A stretch of 64,000 nucleotides of DNA, taken from the NCBI GenBank assembly GCA_005882135.1, contig VBDR01000030.1:52052-116051 (forward strand), read 5' to 3'. Source of the stretch: Chloroflexota bacterium (lineage in GTDB: Bacteria; Chloroflexota; Dormibacteria; Dormibacterales; Dormibacteraceae). Under the pieces are notes generated by a model. The model did not search any database, was not told the DNA's origin, and saw only the letters and a list, made by a program, of their open reading frames with translations. A program made the translations under genes and the position numbers. Shown one piece after another: positions 17,537-26,259 of this stretch (the stretch's first letter is position 1; every line of letters begins with the position of its first letter).

Positions 17537-17728
17537 CTCCCTTCCCGCTCCCAACCGTGCGATGGAAGTTTGAGACGGACATCGCACGCTCTGTTCGGCT
17601 GCTCCTGCGAGGCCCCTCAAGCTGTCTCGGATTTGCGGATGCGCGGCTCTCGGGTCTCGCCCGGCCGGGCTGTAGACTGTCGCAAAGGCGGCGATCACCT
17701 CTCCGCCTCAAGATTTGGAGAAGTCCAG

Positions 17729-18256
17729 ATGAGCTGGAACCCCTATGACAACCTTCCCCGGGCGGCCTCCTTCTCACTGACCAGCAGTGACCTCCGGGAA
17801 GGTGAAAAGCTGGCGATGCCGCAGGTCAGCGGCGTATTCGGCGCCGGCGGCCAGGACGTCTCCCCGCAACTCTCCTGGAGCGGCTTCCCCTCAGGGACGA
17901 AGAGCTTCGTGGTCACCATGGTCGACCCCGAAGCGCCCACCGTCCTTGGCTTCTGGCACTGGGCCGTGGTGAACATACCGGGCAGCGTCACCGAGTTGCC
18001 TACGGGTGCCGGCGACGAGTCCGGCTCGAGGCTCCCGCAGGGCGCCTTCCAGCTCCCGAACGACGCCAGATCGATGCGCTACGTTGGCGCCGCGCCGCCG
18101 CCCGGCACTGGAAAGCACCGCTACATCTTCGCGGCCCTCGCCCTCGAGGCCGAGAAGATCGAGATTGACAGGGGAGCGACACCCGCCTGGCTGATGTACA
18201 TGGTCTTCAACGGCACCCTTGGACGCGCCTTTCTCGAGGGCTGGTACGAGAGGTAG
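17729..18256 (+). CDS. YbhB/YbcL-type phosphatidylethanolamine-binding (PEBP) protein
   Basis: A 175-residue protein of the bacterial Raf-kinase-inhibitor-like family, with a small ligand pocket of unclear biochemical role. Family sequence is visible: SPQLSWSGFPSGTKSFVVTMVDPEAPT, FWHWAVVNIPG, then YVGAAPPPGTGKHRYIFAALAL. There is no signal peptide, so it is probably cytoplasmic. The ATG at 17729 is chosen; the ORF-track start at 17570 adds unrelated residues. About 190 nt without a gene separate it from tRNA-Ser. Confidence 0.92.
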   Translation: MSWNPYDNLPRAASFSLTSSDLREGEKLAMPQVSGVFGAGGQDVSPQLSWSGFPSGTKSFVVTMVDPEAPTVLGFWHWAVVNIPGSVTELPTGAGDESGSRLPQGAFQLPNDARSMRYVGAAPPPGTGKHRYIFAALALEAEKIEIDRGATPAWLMYMVFNGTLGRAFLEGWYER

Positions 18257-18371
18257 AGGTCGCCTTCGGCCCACGGCGCAGCCGACGGTTTCGTCAGCTC
18301 CGCCGGAATGAGCGGGATCCTCGCCACGCGCGCAGGATGCCGCGACTAGAGGGTTTCTCCAACCCAGCCGG

Positions 18372-19862
18372 TTAAAGGAAGGCGAACGCCTCGTAGATCG
18401 GGCCGCGGTCGAACCAGTCGCCTGAGAACGCCACGTGCATCGCGTTCTGCTCCCACGGGTCGTTGGTCCAGTAGTCGGACGCGCCGTTCAACCCGGTCAG
18501 GGTCACGAAATGCGTGCCACCCGTTGGCAGGTTCATGCCCACGATCACCGGATGGCCGGCGCCGACCTGAGCCCTGATCCACGCCGGATCCGGACTACGC
18601 ATGACGACCGTCCTGTGTCCTGGAATGTTCAGGGCCGAGTTGAACATCGCGCCGCTGCCGTTGAACCAGCCCGGGTGAGCAGCGATCGTCGCCGGTGTGA
18701 TCGACGTGAACCCGAAGTGGGCGAACACCATCGCGAGGTCCGAGATCAGGCAGCCGATCTTCCACACCGGAAAGGTTGCGGCGCCCACATTCGCCGACGC
18801 CCATCGCGAGTCGCGCTGGTTGTAGTAAGCGCCCCAGCCATCGCTGATGGGTTGGGCGTCGAGGATCACCCGCTCGGTGCTGCCGCCACCGCTTCCGGCC
18901 CCTGCGAGCCCTCGCGCGATGTCCCACGACGGCCAGGTTTCAGAGGCGGCCAGCCGCGGGGCGCTGCCCCAGGCATGGACCTCGCCGTGCCGGTCGAGCA
19001 CCCAGCCGCCGGGCGACGCAGCCGAGGCCGCCGTCCAGGAGACCATCGAGTCGGCCATGTCCTGGCCCGGCCACCGCGCCGACGGCGTCACTGCCGGAGC
19101 GCCACCAAACGGATGGATGCCCCCCGAGTAGTCGAGCGTGTAACCCTGCATGAGCAGTCGGTGCCGCCCCGACGTGAGCACCAGCCCGCGGGCGACGTCG
19201 GTGGTCCAGCGAGCGTTGGCGGTCACGAAGGGCGCCCCGCCGAACGGGTGGATGCCGCCGAAACCATCGAGCGTGTAGCCCATGACACTGGCGGGTGTGC
19301 TGTTCGGCGTCAGCACGAGTCCTCGCGCGATGCCCTGGCCCGGCCAGAGCGAGTTGCCCGTCACCTGCGGCGCACCACCGAACGCATGGATACCGCCGTC
19401 AGCGTCGAGAAGGTAGCCCGCGGGCGCCCTATGAGACGACCAGGGCGCCAGCACGATCTCGCGCGCGCCGATCCAGTGCGGCCAGTACACGCCGCTTTCC
19501 ATGGTGGGTGCGCCGCCAACCGGATGCAGGCCGCCCCATCCATCCATGACGTATCCGCCGGTGCCATCCGGGAAGAGCGCGAGGCTGTAAGCGATGTCCT
19601 TGGTCGGCCACGACGCGGTCGACGCCAGGGCCGGCGACGCGCCGACCGGGTGGATGCCGCCCCATCCATCGAGCACATAGAGATGGTTCCGATTGTCGAT
19701 CGGCGGATGCACGTGCGCGGCTCCGTGGCCGATTGCGCCCAGGGTCACTTCGTCCCGTCCAGCGCTGGCCGTGCCGAGCAAGGCAGCGATGACTGAGAAG
19801 CCGAGGACGTAAGGCAGAAATCTCCGGGCACGCACCCCCACGGCGCCGGGATCGTAGTCCAT
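18372..19862 (-). CDS. Secreted six-repeat protein with C-terminal C39-like cysteine peptidase domain
   Basis: A 496-residue protein with an N-terminal hydrophobic signal or anchor (LPYVLGFSVIAALLGTASA). Residues about 55-335 contain six imperfect repeats of about 45-50 residues built on Y(V/T)LDGxGGIHPFGGAP, likely blades of a propeller-like domain. Residues about 345-496 resemble peptidase C39-like domains: YYNQRDSRWASANVG, then a candidate nucleophile in KIGCLISDLAMVFAHFG, His in GGTHFVTLTG and Asn/Asp in YWTNDPW. Probably extracellular. The substrate is unknown, and the repeat family is one I cannot name with certainty. Confidence 0.75.
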   Translation of the reverse strand: MDYDPGAVGVRARRFLPYVLGFSVIAALLGTASAGRDEVTLGAIGHGAAHVHPPIDNRNHLYVLDGWGGIHPVGASPALASTASWPTKDIAYSLALFPDGTGGYVMDGWGGLHPVGGAPTMESGVYWPHWIGAREIVLAPWSSHRAPAGYLLDADGGIHAFGGAPQVTGNSLWPGQGIARGLVLTPNSTPASVMGYTLDGFGGIHPFGGAPFVTANARWTTDVARGLVLTSGRHRLLMQGYTLDYSGGIHPFGGAPAVTPSARWPGQDMADSMVSWTAASAASPGGWVLDRHGEVHAWGSAPRLAASETWPSWDIARGLAGAGSGGGSTERVILDAQPISDGWGAYYNQRDSRWASANVGAATFPVWKIGCLISDLAMVFAHFGFTSITPATIAAHPGWFNGSGAMFNSALNIPGHRTVVMRSPDPAWIRAQVGAGHPVIVGMNLPTGGTHFVTLTGLNGASDYWTNDPWEQNAMHVAFSGDWFDRGPIYEAFAFL

Positions 19863-19924
19863 TTCCGAGCCCCAACCTGGCCTTGCACCGGAATCGACCG
19901 CCCAACAGGCGGGTTGCTCCAGTT

Positions 19925-20305
19925 ATGACGGGATTTGAGCCATGGGTCTTCGATGCGGCTGGGCGTGAGCGCGAGGTAAGGCTCACGACGATCGGGCGCA
20001 GGACCGGCAAGCCAAGACGCGTCACGATCTGGATCTCCACCGATGGCGAGCACATCTACATCCGTTCCGGCGAGGGATTGAGCCGCGATTGGCCGCAGAA
20101 CTTTCTCGCCAAGGGCGAGGCCACTCTGCTTCTCGGCGGCAAGTCCATCCACGTGAAGCCGCGACACGTTGCAGATGTCGATGAAGCGCGAGCCACGTCC
20201 CATCTGGTACGCAAGAAGTACGGCGACTACGTCAAGCCATCCAGGCCCGGCGAGCCACCTACCAAAGGAGAGCAGGCGACCTTCGAATTGATCCCGGCTT
20301 CTTGA
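19925..20305 (+). CDS. Deazaflavin (F420)-dependent nitroreductase-family protein (Ddn-like)
   Basis: A 126-residue split-beta-barrel protein. The hallmark RLTTIGRRTGKPRRVTIW (about residues 19-36) is followed by EGLSRDWPQNFLAKGEATLLLGGKSI and a helical C-terminus, as in the F420-dependent nitroreductase/quinone reductase family. The ATG at 19925 is chosen. Its stop overlaps the TTG start of the MFS gene. F420 use is inferred from the family. Confidence 0.8.
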   Translation: MTGFEPWVFDAAGREREVRLTTIGRRTGKPRRVTIWISTDGEHIYIRSGEGLSRDWPQNFLAKGEATLLLGGKSIHVKPRHVADVDEARATSHLVRKKYGDYVKPSRPGEPPTKGEQATFELIPAS

Positions 20306-21462
20306 TCAAAAGCCAGCGAATCGCCGTCTCCGTCGCGTTCCTTGCGTTTGGCGCCGCATGCACAACCTGGGTCCCCCGACTCCCTGCGCTGAAAGACCAC
20401 CTGCATCTGACCGATGGCCAGGTCGGCCTGGCGTTGCTCGCCTACGCCGTCGGCGCGGTGGTGGGGGCGGCTGCGGCGCGACTTGTCCTGGCCCGCGGCG
20501 CGCGAGCTTTCGTTCAAGCGGGCACGGTTGCGCTGTGCGTCGCGCTGATCGGTCCCGGCCTGGCCGCAGACTTCACGCAGCTCTTCGCGTCCTTGCTTCT
20601 GATCGGCGCGACGGCCGGCTTCATCGATGTCCTGGAGAATGCGCAAGCCGCCGAGCTCGAGCGCAAGGCGGGCCGGCCGCTGATCAACGGCTTTCACGGT
20701 TTCTGGAGCCTGGGCGCCATCATCGGCTCGGTCAGCGCCGGGGCGGCGGCTTATGCCGGCGTGACGCCGCTGGTCCAGTTCATTGCCGTCGGAGGCATCG
20801 TTGTCGTGGCGACGGCCTGGATCCTGCGCGACCTACCCGACACCCGCTCCGGAGCCGCGCGCGTCATGCCCGTCGATGCCGGCCGCCTCTGGCTGACCGG
20901 ATCGATCCTTGCCGTGGCGGCGATCTCTCTGGGCTCGTACCTGGTCGAGGGCGGGACAGCTGACTGGAGCGCGCTCTTCCTCAGCGAGCTGAGCCACGCC
21001 AATCCGGGCATCGCGGCCGCCGGGTTCGCCGGTTTCTCGACCGCCGCGGCGGTGGTTCGGTTCCGCGCCGACATACTGACGGCCCACACGAGCCCCACCG
21101 TCGTCGCCCGGCTTGGAGCGTCGATCGCGGTGGTGGGCCTGGCGCTCGCGATCGCGGTCCCCGCGCTGCCCGGAGCCGTCACCGGCTTTGCCCTCGTCGG
21201 AATCGGCACGGCCGTGCTGGTCCCGCTGGCGTTCAGCGCCGCGGCCAATCTCGGACACAGCGGCACCGCGCTGGCACTTGCGCTGGCGTCAGGTTACGCC
21301 GGCTCGATCGTGGGCCCCGTGCTGATCGGCAGCGTCGCCGACCACTTCGGCTTGCGGGCGGCGATGACGGTGCCCCTCGTGAGCGCGCTGGTGATAGTCG
21401 TCCTCGCCGGCAGCCTGACCGTGTCGCGGGCGGCGGTCAGCCCTCAGCCAGCCCGCAGATGA
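20302..21462 (+). CDS. MFS transporter
   Basis: A 386-residue membrane protein with about 12 helices. The N-terminus VAFLAFGAACTTWVPRLPALKDHLHLTDGQVGLALLAYAVGAVVGAAAARLVLARGAR shows the conserved first helix and the loop 2-3 region, and HGFWSLGAIIGSVSA lies mid-protein. It resembles the YbjJ-like sugar/drug MFS branch. It starts at a TTG overlapping the upstream stop, so translation is probably coupled to the Ddn-like gene. It overlaps the convergent M20 peptidase gene by 26 nt. Confidence 0.88.
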   Translation: MIKSQRIAVSVAFLAFGAACTTWVPRLPALKDHLHLTDGQVGLALLAYAVGAVVGAAAARLVLARGARAFVQAGTVALCVALIGPGLAADFTQLFASLLLIGATAGFIDVLENAQAAELERKAGRPLINGFHGFWSLGAIIGSVSAGAAAYAGVTPLVQFIAVGGIVVVATAWILRDLPDTRSGAARVMPVDAGRLWLTGSILAVAAISLGSYLVEGGTADWSALFLSELSHANPGIAAAGFAGFSTAAAVVRFRADILTAHTSPTVVARLGASIAVVGLALAIAVPALPGAVTGFALVGIGTAVLVPLAFSAAANLGHSGTALALALASGYAGSIVGPVLIGSVADHFGLRAAMTVPLVSALVIVVLAGSLTVSRAAVSPQPARR

Positions 21463-22825
21463 AGCGAATGACCGCCTCGATGCCGCGGTGGTAGTTGTCG
21501 ATCACCAGGTGCTCGTTGGGCGAATGGATCGCGGAGTCAGCCTGCGCGATGCCGCTGATCACGAGCGGGGCTCCGACCGCTTCCTGGAAATCGACCGCGA
21601 CCGGGATTGAGCCTCCGACCCGGATCAGCGCCGTCTCCTTGCCAAAAGCCTGCCTGTAAGCCTCGCGCAGGGCCCGCGCCGCATCGTTGTCGACATCGCA
21701 GGTAACCGGTGGCGCAGAGCCGAGCACCTCAACGCTGATCTCCACACCTGGGGTCGTGAGCTCGCGCACGTGTTTCTCGAATGCCGCCTGGATCGCCTGC
21801 GGGTCCTGGTCCGGCACCAGGCGCATGCTGACCTTGGCCGAGGCCGCAGCGGGGATGACGGTCTTGGCGCCCTGGCCTGTGAAGCCGCCGATGAAGCCGT
21901 TGGCGTCGAGGGTGGGGCGGCTTCCGGCGCGCTCCAGGGCCAGAAACCCGTCTTCGCCTTCTAGCGTTTTGGCCCCAATCATGCCCTTGACCGTCTCCAC
22001 GTACCTCGCGTCCTTTTGCTTCCAGGCCGCCAGCTCTTCCGGGCTCGGGGCTCGAACCGCGTCGTAGAAACCCGGGATGGTGATGTGTCCGTGGCGGTCT
22101 TTCAGCTCGCCGATGACTCGGGCCAGCGTGTTGATCGGATTTGGCGCCACGCCGCCGTAGGTCCCGGAATGAAGGTCGACCGCCGCGCCCTTCGCGCGCA
22201 GCTGCGTGTAAAAAAGGCCCCGGAGCGCCGTGGCCAGGGTGGGGTGACCGTCCTCGTCCATGCCGCCGTCCCAGATCAGGACGGCATCCGTCTCCAGATC
22301 GCCGCCGTGGGTGCGAAGGAAACGAGGTAGCGCTATCCCGGTGGTCTCCTCCTCGCCCTCGATCACGAACCGAAGGTTGATCGGCGGTCCGCCCGCCGCA
22401 AATAGATGCTCGACCGCCTTGACGGTGGCCATGTGGTTCCCCTTGTTGTCAGCGGCGCCGCGGGCCCAAACCTCGCCGTCACGCACCGCGGGCTCGAACG
22501 GCGGCGATCTCCACTCTTCGAGGGGATCGACGGGCTGAACGTCGTAGTGGCCGTAGATCGTGAGGTGGGACTTGCCGGGGTGCTCGTTCCAGTCAGCTAT
22601 CACAATCGGGTTGCCGCCGTCCACATCCACGATCTGCGACTTCATGCCCATCGTCTCGAAGCGGTCACCTAGCCAATGCGCGTTGCGCACGCAGTCGGCC
22701 CGCCGTTCGGCGAGAGCGCTGATCGACGGTATGCGCAGCTCCTCTATGAGGTCGTCGAGGTCGGCCTTACGCCGGGTCTGGGAGAGGGCGATCGCGGCCT
22801 CGAGCATTGACTGCGTCGTCGCCAC
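21437..22825 (-). CDS. M20 family dipeptidase
   Basis: A 462-residue zinc metallopeptidase of the M20 (CNDP-like) family. Metal ligands and catalytic residues are visible: YGHYDVQP (His, Asp), RGAADNKGNHMA (Asp), VIEGEEETTG (Glu-Glu), and a C-terminal SPNEH. The lid or dimerisation insert covers about residues 190-330. The GTG at 22825 is just 2 nt after the DinB stop. The ORF-track start at 23176 is antisense-frame material over the DinB gene. It likely cleaves dipeptides or related amides in the cytoplasm. Confidence 0.93.
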   Translation of the reverse strand: MATTQSMLEAAIALSQTRRKADLDDLIEELRIPSISALAERRADCVRNAHWLGDRFETMGMKSQIVDVDGGNPIVIADWNEHPGKSHLTIYGHYDVQPVDPLEEWRSPPFEPAVRDGEVWARGAADNKGNHMATVKAVEHLFAAGGPPINLRFVIEGEEETTGIALPRFLRTHGGDLETDAVLIWDGGMDEDGHPTLATALRGLFYTQLRAKGAAVDLHSGTYGGVAPNPINTLARVIGELKDRHGHITIPGFYDAVRAPSPEELAAWKQKDARYVETVKGMIGAKTLEGEDGFLALERAGSRPTLDANGFIGGFTGQGAKTVIPAAASAKVSMRLVPDQDPQAIQAAFEKHVRELTTPGVEISVEVLGSAPPVTCDVDNDAARALREAYRQAFGKETALIRVGGSIPVAVDFQEAVGAPLVISGIAQADSAIHSPNEHLVIDNYHRGIEAVIRFICGLAEG

Positions 22826-22827
22826 GC

Positions 22828-23292
22828 TTACGCTTTGCGCCTCGCGCGCTTGATCTGGTCGGCGTGGTCGTGCGCGTGAGCGGCGTAGATCTTCAGCCAG
22901 TCCTCGGTCCCATAGGGGCCACTCTCGGTGTGCGTGCCCACGATGCGCCAGTCGTCCTCCGTCATGCGGTCGAGCAGCTGGGAGCAGGTTTCGCGGGCCC
23001 ACCGCATCGCCTCGAGGGAGGGTCGGATCGGCCGGTCGCCGGTGAGGCGCTCGGCGAAGCCCTTCTCGTCGTAGCCATAGATCACCGGTTCGGGCTCGGC
23101 CAGGAGCCGGCGGATGCGGATGGCGGACATCATCTCGCTGTCGGCGAGATGATGCGCGATCTGGCGCGGGGTCCACTCGCCGGTGGCGGAATGATCCAGC
23201 TCATCATCGGTCACGCCGTCAAGCGCTTTCACCACGACCCGGTAGCCGTCCCGATACTGACGAATCAAACGCTTCCTTTCATTCGCGTCCAT
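22828..23292 (-). CDS. DinB-family protein
   Basis: A 154-residue four-helix-bundle protein of the DinB/YfiT superfamily. Metal-binding histidines are seen in RQIAHHLADSEMM (about residues 42-54) and AHAHDHADQIKRARR (near the C-terminus). Such proteins act as thiol-dependent transferases or remain unassigned. A good ribosome site (CAGGAGGGCAC) precedes ATG 23292. It shares an operon with the M20 dipeptidase. Confidence 0.85.
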   Translation of the reverse strand: MDANERKRLIRQYRDGYRVVVKALDGVTDDELDHSATGEWTPRQIAHHLADSEMMSAIRIRRLLAEPEPVIYGYDEKGFAERLTGDRPIRPSLEAMRWARETCSQLLDRMTEDDWRIVGTHTESGPYGTEDWLKIYAAHAHDHADQIKRARRKA

Positions 23293-23333
23293 GTGCCCTC
23301 CTGGCGACGAGCGTAGCCCTTCTGGTGCCGGAC

Positions 23334-23339
23334 TATGAT
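23334..23339 (+). promoter_or_regulatory. -10 box of the 97-residue hypothetical gene
   Basis: TATGAT, 7 nt before the ATG at 23347 (leaderless spacing). This favours the second ATG over the one at 23335. Confidence 0.5.
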
Positions 23340-23346
23340 CGAGACG

Positions 23347-23640
23347 ATGATCGCCAGGATCGCCGACATTCCGGCCAATCAAGAGTCGACATGGGGTGCG
23401 GTCCTGTCGGTGCTCCGGTTCGATCATCGCGACGACATGAAATTCCACTGGCGGGCTGAGCGCCCGCGAGACGGCGACCCCTTCACGTTTGTGGAGGTGG
23501 AGATGCCCGGCGAAGACGTGGCGGCGCTGCGCGCGGAGATCGAAGAGATCGTCGTCCTGGTCAATCAGATCGCCGATCGCGACCCGCTGAAGGTCATGGC
23601 TCGCGCAGATCCGGGACTCGTTGAAGTCCTCGTCAGCTAG
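23347..23640 (+). CDS. Hypothetical protein
   Basis: A 97-residue acidic soluble protein (MIARIADIPANQESTWGAVLSVLRFDHRDDMKFHWRAERPR...EEIVVLVNQIADRDPLKVM) with no recognised family. The strand-helix alternation looks well folded and codon use matches the neighbours. It is transcribed divergently from the DinB gene. A TATGAT box 7 nt before ATG 23347 decides the start. Confidence 0.6.
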   Translation: MIARIADIPANQESTWGAVLSVLRFDHRDDMKFHWRAERPRDGDPFTFVEVEMPGEDVAALRAEIEEIVVLVNQIADRDPLKVMARADPGLVEVLVS

Positions 23641-23683
23641 TCGAGCGTCCTGCTTTTGGATTGAATAAGGAGGACTGAGTCCT

Positions 23684-24640
23684 ATGCGAGTCAATGGGCT
23701 TACTGCGGCCTGGCTCGTAACGATCGCATCGATGATCGCGCTGTCCGCGCCGGAAACTGCCGAGGCGGCAGCCGCGCCAGCAGGACGGATTGTCTTCTCG
23801 TCATTCGACAATGCCTCAACGAGCGACATTTACTCGATCAGTCCTGATGGCTCCGGCCTCAGGAATCTCACGTCCACGCCGGGCGATTACGAGCAGGTGC
23901 CAAGCATTTCCCGAGATGGGACGAAGATCGTGTTCCGTCGCGGCTTCGACCCGGTGTCGGCCATGGAGCTCTACACGATGAATGCCGACGGCTCAGGTGT
24001 GGCGCGGGTCACGAACAACGCGTTTGCTGAAGACTTCGAGTCGTGGACGCCGGATGGCAGGCAGATCATCTTTTCCGGAAATCAGCACAACGCGGATACG
24101 AACTGCCTGTATCCGCCTTGCAATTGGGACCTCTTCATCGTGCGGGCAGACGGCACGCATCTGCGACAACTAACTTTCAGTCCCGACCAGGAGCTCTTCG
24201 CGAAGGTCTCTCCTGATGGCCGAAAAGTACTCTTCACAAGGATCTCCGGGTTGGCGGATAGCGCTCTTTACACCATGAACCTTGATGGATCGCAGGTCGA
24301 GCTCGTCAACACGCCGGCACAGCTTCTCGCAGGCGTAGGCGATTGGTCACCGGATGGGTCGAGGATCGTCTTCTCGGACAACAGTTGCCTTGGTAATTGC
24401 GGTAGCTCCAATCTCTGGACGGCGAATCCAGACGGCTCGGCTCTCACGCGGGTTACCAACGACAACTTCAACAATCTCTTCGCCACCTGGTCGCCCGATG
24501 GTCAGTGGATCGTGTATACGCGACGAGCCTTCGGCGCCAACCCTGACGTCGTGCGAGTTCGCCCGGACGGGACCGGCGCCGTTGTTGTGACCCAGCAGGT
24601 TCACGGCGGAGGATTCGAGCCGAGCTGGGGGCCGGGTTAG
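23684..24640 (+). CDS. Secreted TolB-like beta-propeller protein (PD40 repeats)
   Basis: A 318-residue protein with a signal peptide (MRVNGLTAAWLVTIASMIALSAPETAEA). About six WD40-like PD40 repeats follow, each with the SPDGxxIVF/DGSGxxxLT pattern (SISRDGTKIVF, WTPDGRQIIFSG, VSPDGRKVLFTR, WSPDGSRIVFSD, WSPDGQWIVYTR). It is the propeller half of TolB without the N-terminal TolB domain. Probably exported; the binding partner is unknown. A good ribosome site (AAGGAGGACTG) precedes the ATG. Confidence 0.88.
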   Translation: MRVNGLTAAWLVTIASMIALSAPETAEAAAAPAGRIVFSSFDNASTSDIYSISPDGSGLRNLTSTPGDYEQVPSISRDGTKIVFRRGFDPVSAMELYTMNADGSGVARVTNNAFAEDFESWTPDGRQIIFSGNQHNADTNCLYPPCNWDLFIVRADGTHLRQLTFSPDQELFAKVSPDGRKVLFTRISGLADSALYTMNLDGSQVELVNTPAQLLAGVGDWSPDGSRIVFSDNSCLGNCGSSNLWTANPDGSALTRVTNDNFNNLFATWSPDGQWIVYTRRAFGANPDVVRVRPDGTGAVVVTQQVHGGGFEPSWGPG

Positions 24641-24672
24641 CACCGAACGCGAAGTCACCGCCGCCGTAGAGC

Positions 24673-24707
24673 CCCCGGCCAGAGCCGCCGACAGGAATCG
24701 AAGCCGT
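24673..24707 (-). repeat. Duplicate of the tRNA-Thr 3' end (att-like)
   Basis: 34 of 35 nt match 25996-26030, which contains the T-arm and 3' acceptor strand of tRNA-Thr plus 10 nt beyond its 3' end. The orientation is the same as the tRNA. Lies in the 272-nt gap between the TolB-like gene and the phosphotransferase gene; nothing else is seen there. Confidence 0.8.
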
Positions 24708-24912
24708 CCGACCCTTGACCTCCTCCGGGCACCAGGCTCCCAGCCGCCGGATCTCGGCCGGCCGTTCGGCATCTCCCATGCCCTCGGTCAGGAGCCTCTC
24801 AATGGCCCTGCGGTTTGAAGCTTTGCGCTGCCCTCTTGTTCACGGCGTAGTCCTCCAACTCGGTGATTGGTCTCGCCGCGGAAAGCCATCAGTGCTGCGC
24901 TAAGGTCGGCGC

Positions 24913-25824
24913 ATGGGTCCGACCGTTCCCGGCATCGACGCGGGAACCCGGCAGCGTCTCACCGCTCGCTTCGGCCACGAAGTGGAGATATGGTTCGACG
25001 CGCTGCCAGGCGTGCTGACCGCTCTTGCAGATCGGTGGCAGTTCAAGCTCGGCTCCCCGATCCCGCGCGGGAGCGTGTCGGCCGTCTTCCGTTGCCGGAT
25101 GGCTGACGGGCGGCGCGCTGTACTGAAGGCCAGCCCCGACCGCGCGCGCTTGGCATTCGAGGGGGCCGCGCTCGACGCCTGGCACACCGTTCATACCCCC
25201 GCGGTAATCGCGCTCGACGAACAGCTCGGGGCGCTTTTGATCGAGGCAATCGAACCTGGCACGCCGCTCGTCGTCTCCTCGATCTACCCTGCCGCGGAGA
25301 GCGTCGCCGAGCTTCTGACCTCCCTGCACGAGAGCGGTGTTTCCAACCCGTCCTATCCGACGGTCGAGCAGCGCGTCGCCTACCTGTTCGACTCCTCGGC
25401 GAAGCTTTACGAACGTCACCCCGAGCTCACGGCGCTGATCCCGCTGGACCTCTACGAGCGCGGGCGCCGGCTCGCGACGCGGCTCGCGCAGCAGGGCTCC
25501 CCGATCGTCCTGCTTCACGGTGACCTAACGCCCAGCAACATCCTCGACGGCGGAGCCGAACGCGGCCTCGTCGCGATCGACCCCGCACCTTGCCTCGGCG
25601 ATGCCGCTTTCGACGCGGTCGACCTGCTCCTCTGGCAGGCGGATGATCTGGAGACGATCGCGGCGCGCATCGAGCGGCTCGCCGTGGCTACCAACATGGA
25701 CGCAGGGCGGCTCGTGGGCTGGTGTGTGGCATTCGCAGGCATGAGCGCCCTGGAGCTCGCGAGCCAAGGAAACGGCGCCGGCGCAGGCATGGATGCTCTC
25801 CTGGAACTCGCTTCGCAGGCGTAA
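24913..25824 (+). CDS. Aminoglycoside phosphotransferase-family kinase (APH(6)-like)
   Basis: A 303-residue kinase-fold protein. The catalytic loop HGDLTPSNIL (about residues 199-208) and the metal-binding AIDPAPCLGDAAFDAVDLLLW (about 217-237) are typical of the streptomycin/hydroxyurea-type phosphotransferases. N-terminal GSPIPRGSVSAVFRCRMADGRRAVLKAS forms the nucleotide loop and lysine. It stands alone between two copies of the tRNA-Thr 3' end, so it may have arrived as a cassette. TAAGGT lies 6 nt before the ATG. Whether it modifies a drug is unknown. Confidence 0.85.
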   Translation: MGPTVPGIDAGTRQRLTARFGHEVEIWFDALPGVLTALADRWQFKLGSPIPRGSVSAVFRCRMADGRRAVLKASPDRARLAFEGAALDAWHTVHTPAVIALDEQLGALLIEAIEPGTPLVVSSIYPAAESVAELLTSLHESGVSNPSYPTVEQRVAYLFDSSAKLYERHPELTALIPLDLYERGRRLATRLAQQGSPIVLLHGDLTPSNILDGGAERGLVAIDPAPCLGDAAFDAVDLLLWQADDLETIAARIERLAVATNMDAGRLVGWCVAFAGMSALELASQGNGAGAGMDALLELASQA

Positions 25825-25995
25825 ACGGCCTAGCGGCAGAGATGCCGCGTCGCGTCCGGTTCCTGTTGGAAAAGTAACGGCACCCTCGCGCTAGCGAGGA
25901 GTGTCGCGTAGGTATGGAAGTAGCTGTAGCGAACCAGCCGAAGGTCTGTCGCGCAGGAGCCGAAGGTGTTTTGTCGCCTAGGAGGCGAACTTGCA

Positions 25996-26030
25996 CACCC
26001 CGGCCAGAGCCGCCGACAGGAATCGAACCC
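25996..26030 (-). repeat. tRNA-Thr 3' end copy of the att-like direct repeat
   Basis: Matches 24673-24707 with one mismatch. This copy is part of the intact tRNA, as expected for the tRNA-proximal boundary of an integrated segment of about 1.3 kb. Confidence 0.75.
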
Positions 26031-26078
26031 GTAACCTGCTGTTTACAAAACAGCTGCTCTGCCAATTGAGCTACGGCG
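26006..26078 (-). tRNA. tRNA-Thr (TGT)
   Basis: On the minus strand: acceptor stem GCCGCCG/CGGCGGC, D-arm GCTCAATTGGCAGAGC, anticodon loop TTTGTAA (TGT) closed by CTGTT/AACAG, and T-arm CGGGTTCGATTCCTG. CCA is not encoded. Confidence 0.93.
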
Positions 26079-26133
26079 GCGCGTCAAAAGAGCGTAACGG
26101 AAGCCCTAGAGACGGGCCGGTCACAACCGCGCC

Positions 26134-26153
26134 GTTAAGCCAATTGACTTAAC
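26134..26153. promoter_or_regulatory. 20-bp near-perfect palindrome (operator-like)
   Basis: GTTAAG-C-CAATTG-A-CTTAAC is self-complementary except for one pair. It lies in the 240-nt gap between tRNA-Thr and the secreted protein gene at 26320, suggesting a regulator site. The rest of the gap holds the hairpin at 26260 and no ORF. Confidence 0.45.
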
Positions 26154-26259
26154 AAACTTCCATGGCTTCCTTTTTACAAATGCGGGCCCGAAGTCTTGGT
26201 TTGGACGAAATTTTTCGCTAATTCGTGGAGACGGTTCTGGGTCTCGCTACTATCGCAAC

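Noticed and set aside
24657-24672. Short match to the tRNA-Thr 5' acceptor strand (CGCCGCCGTAG) next to the 3' copy
   Set aside because: It is only 11 nt, in the opposite orientation, and GC-rich, so chance is likely.
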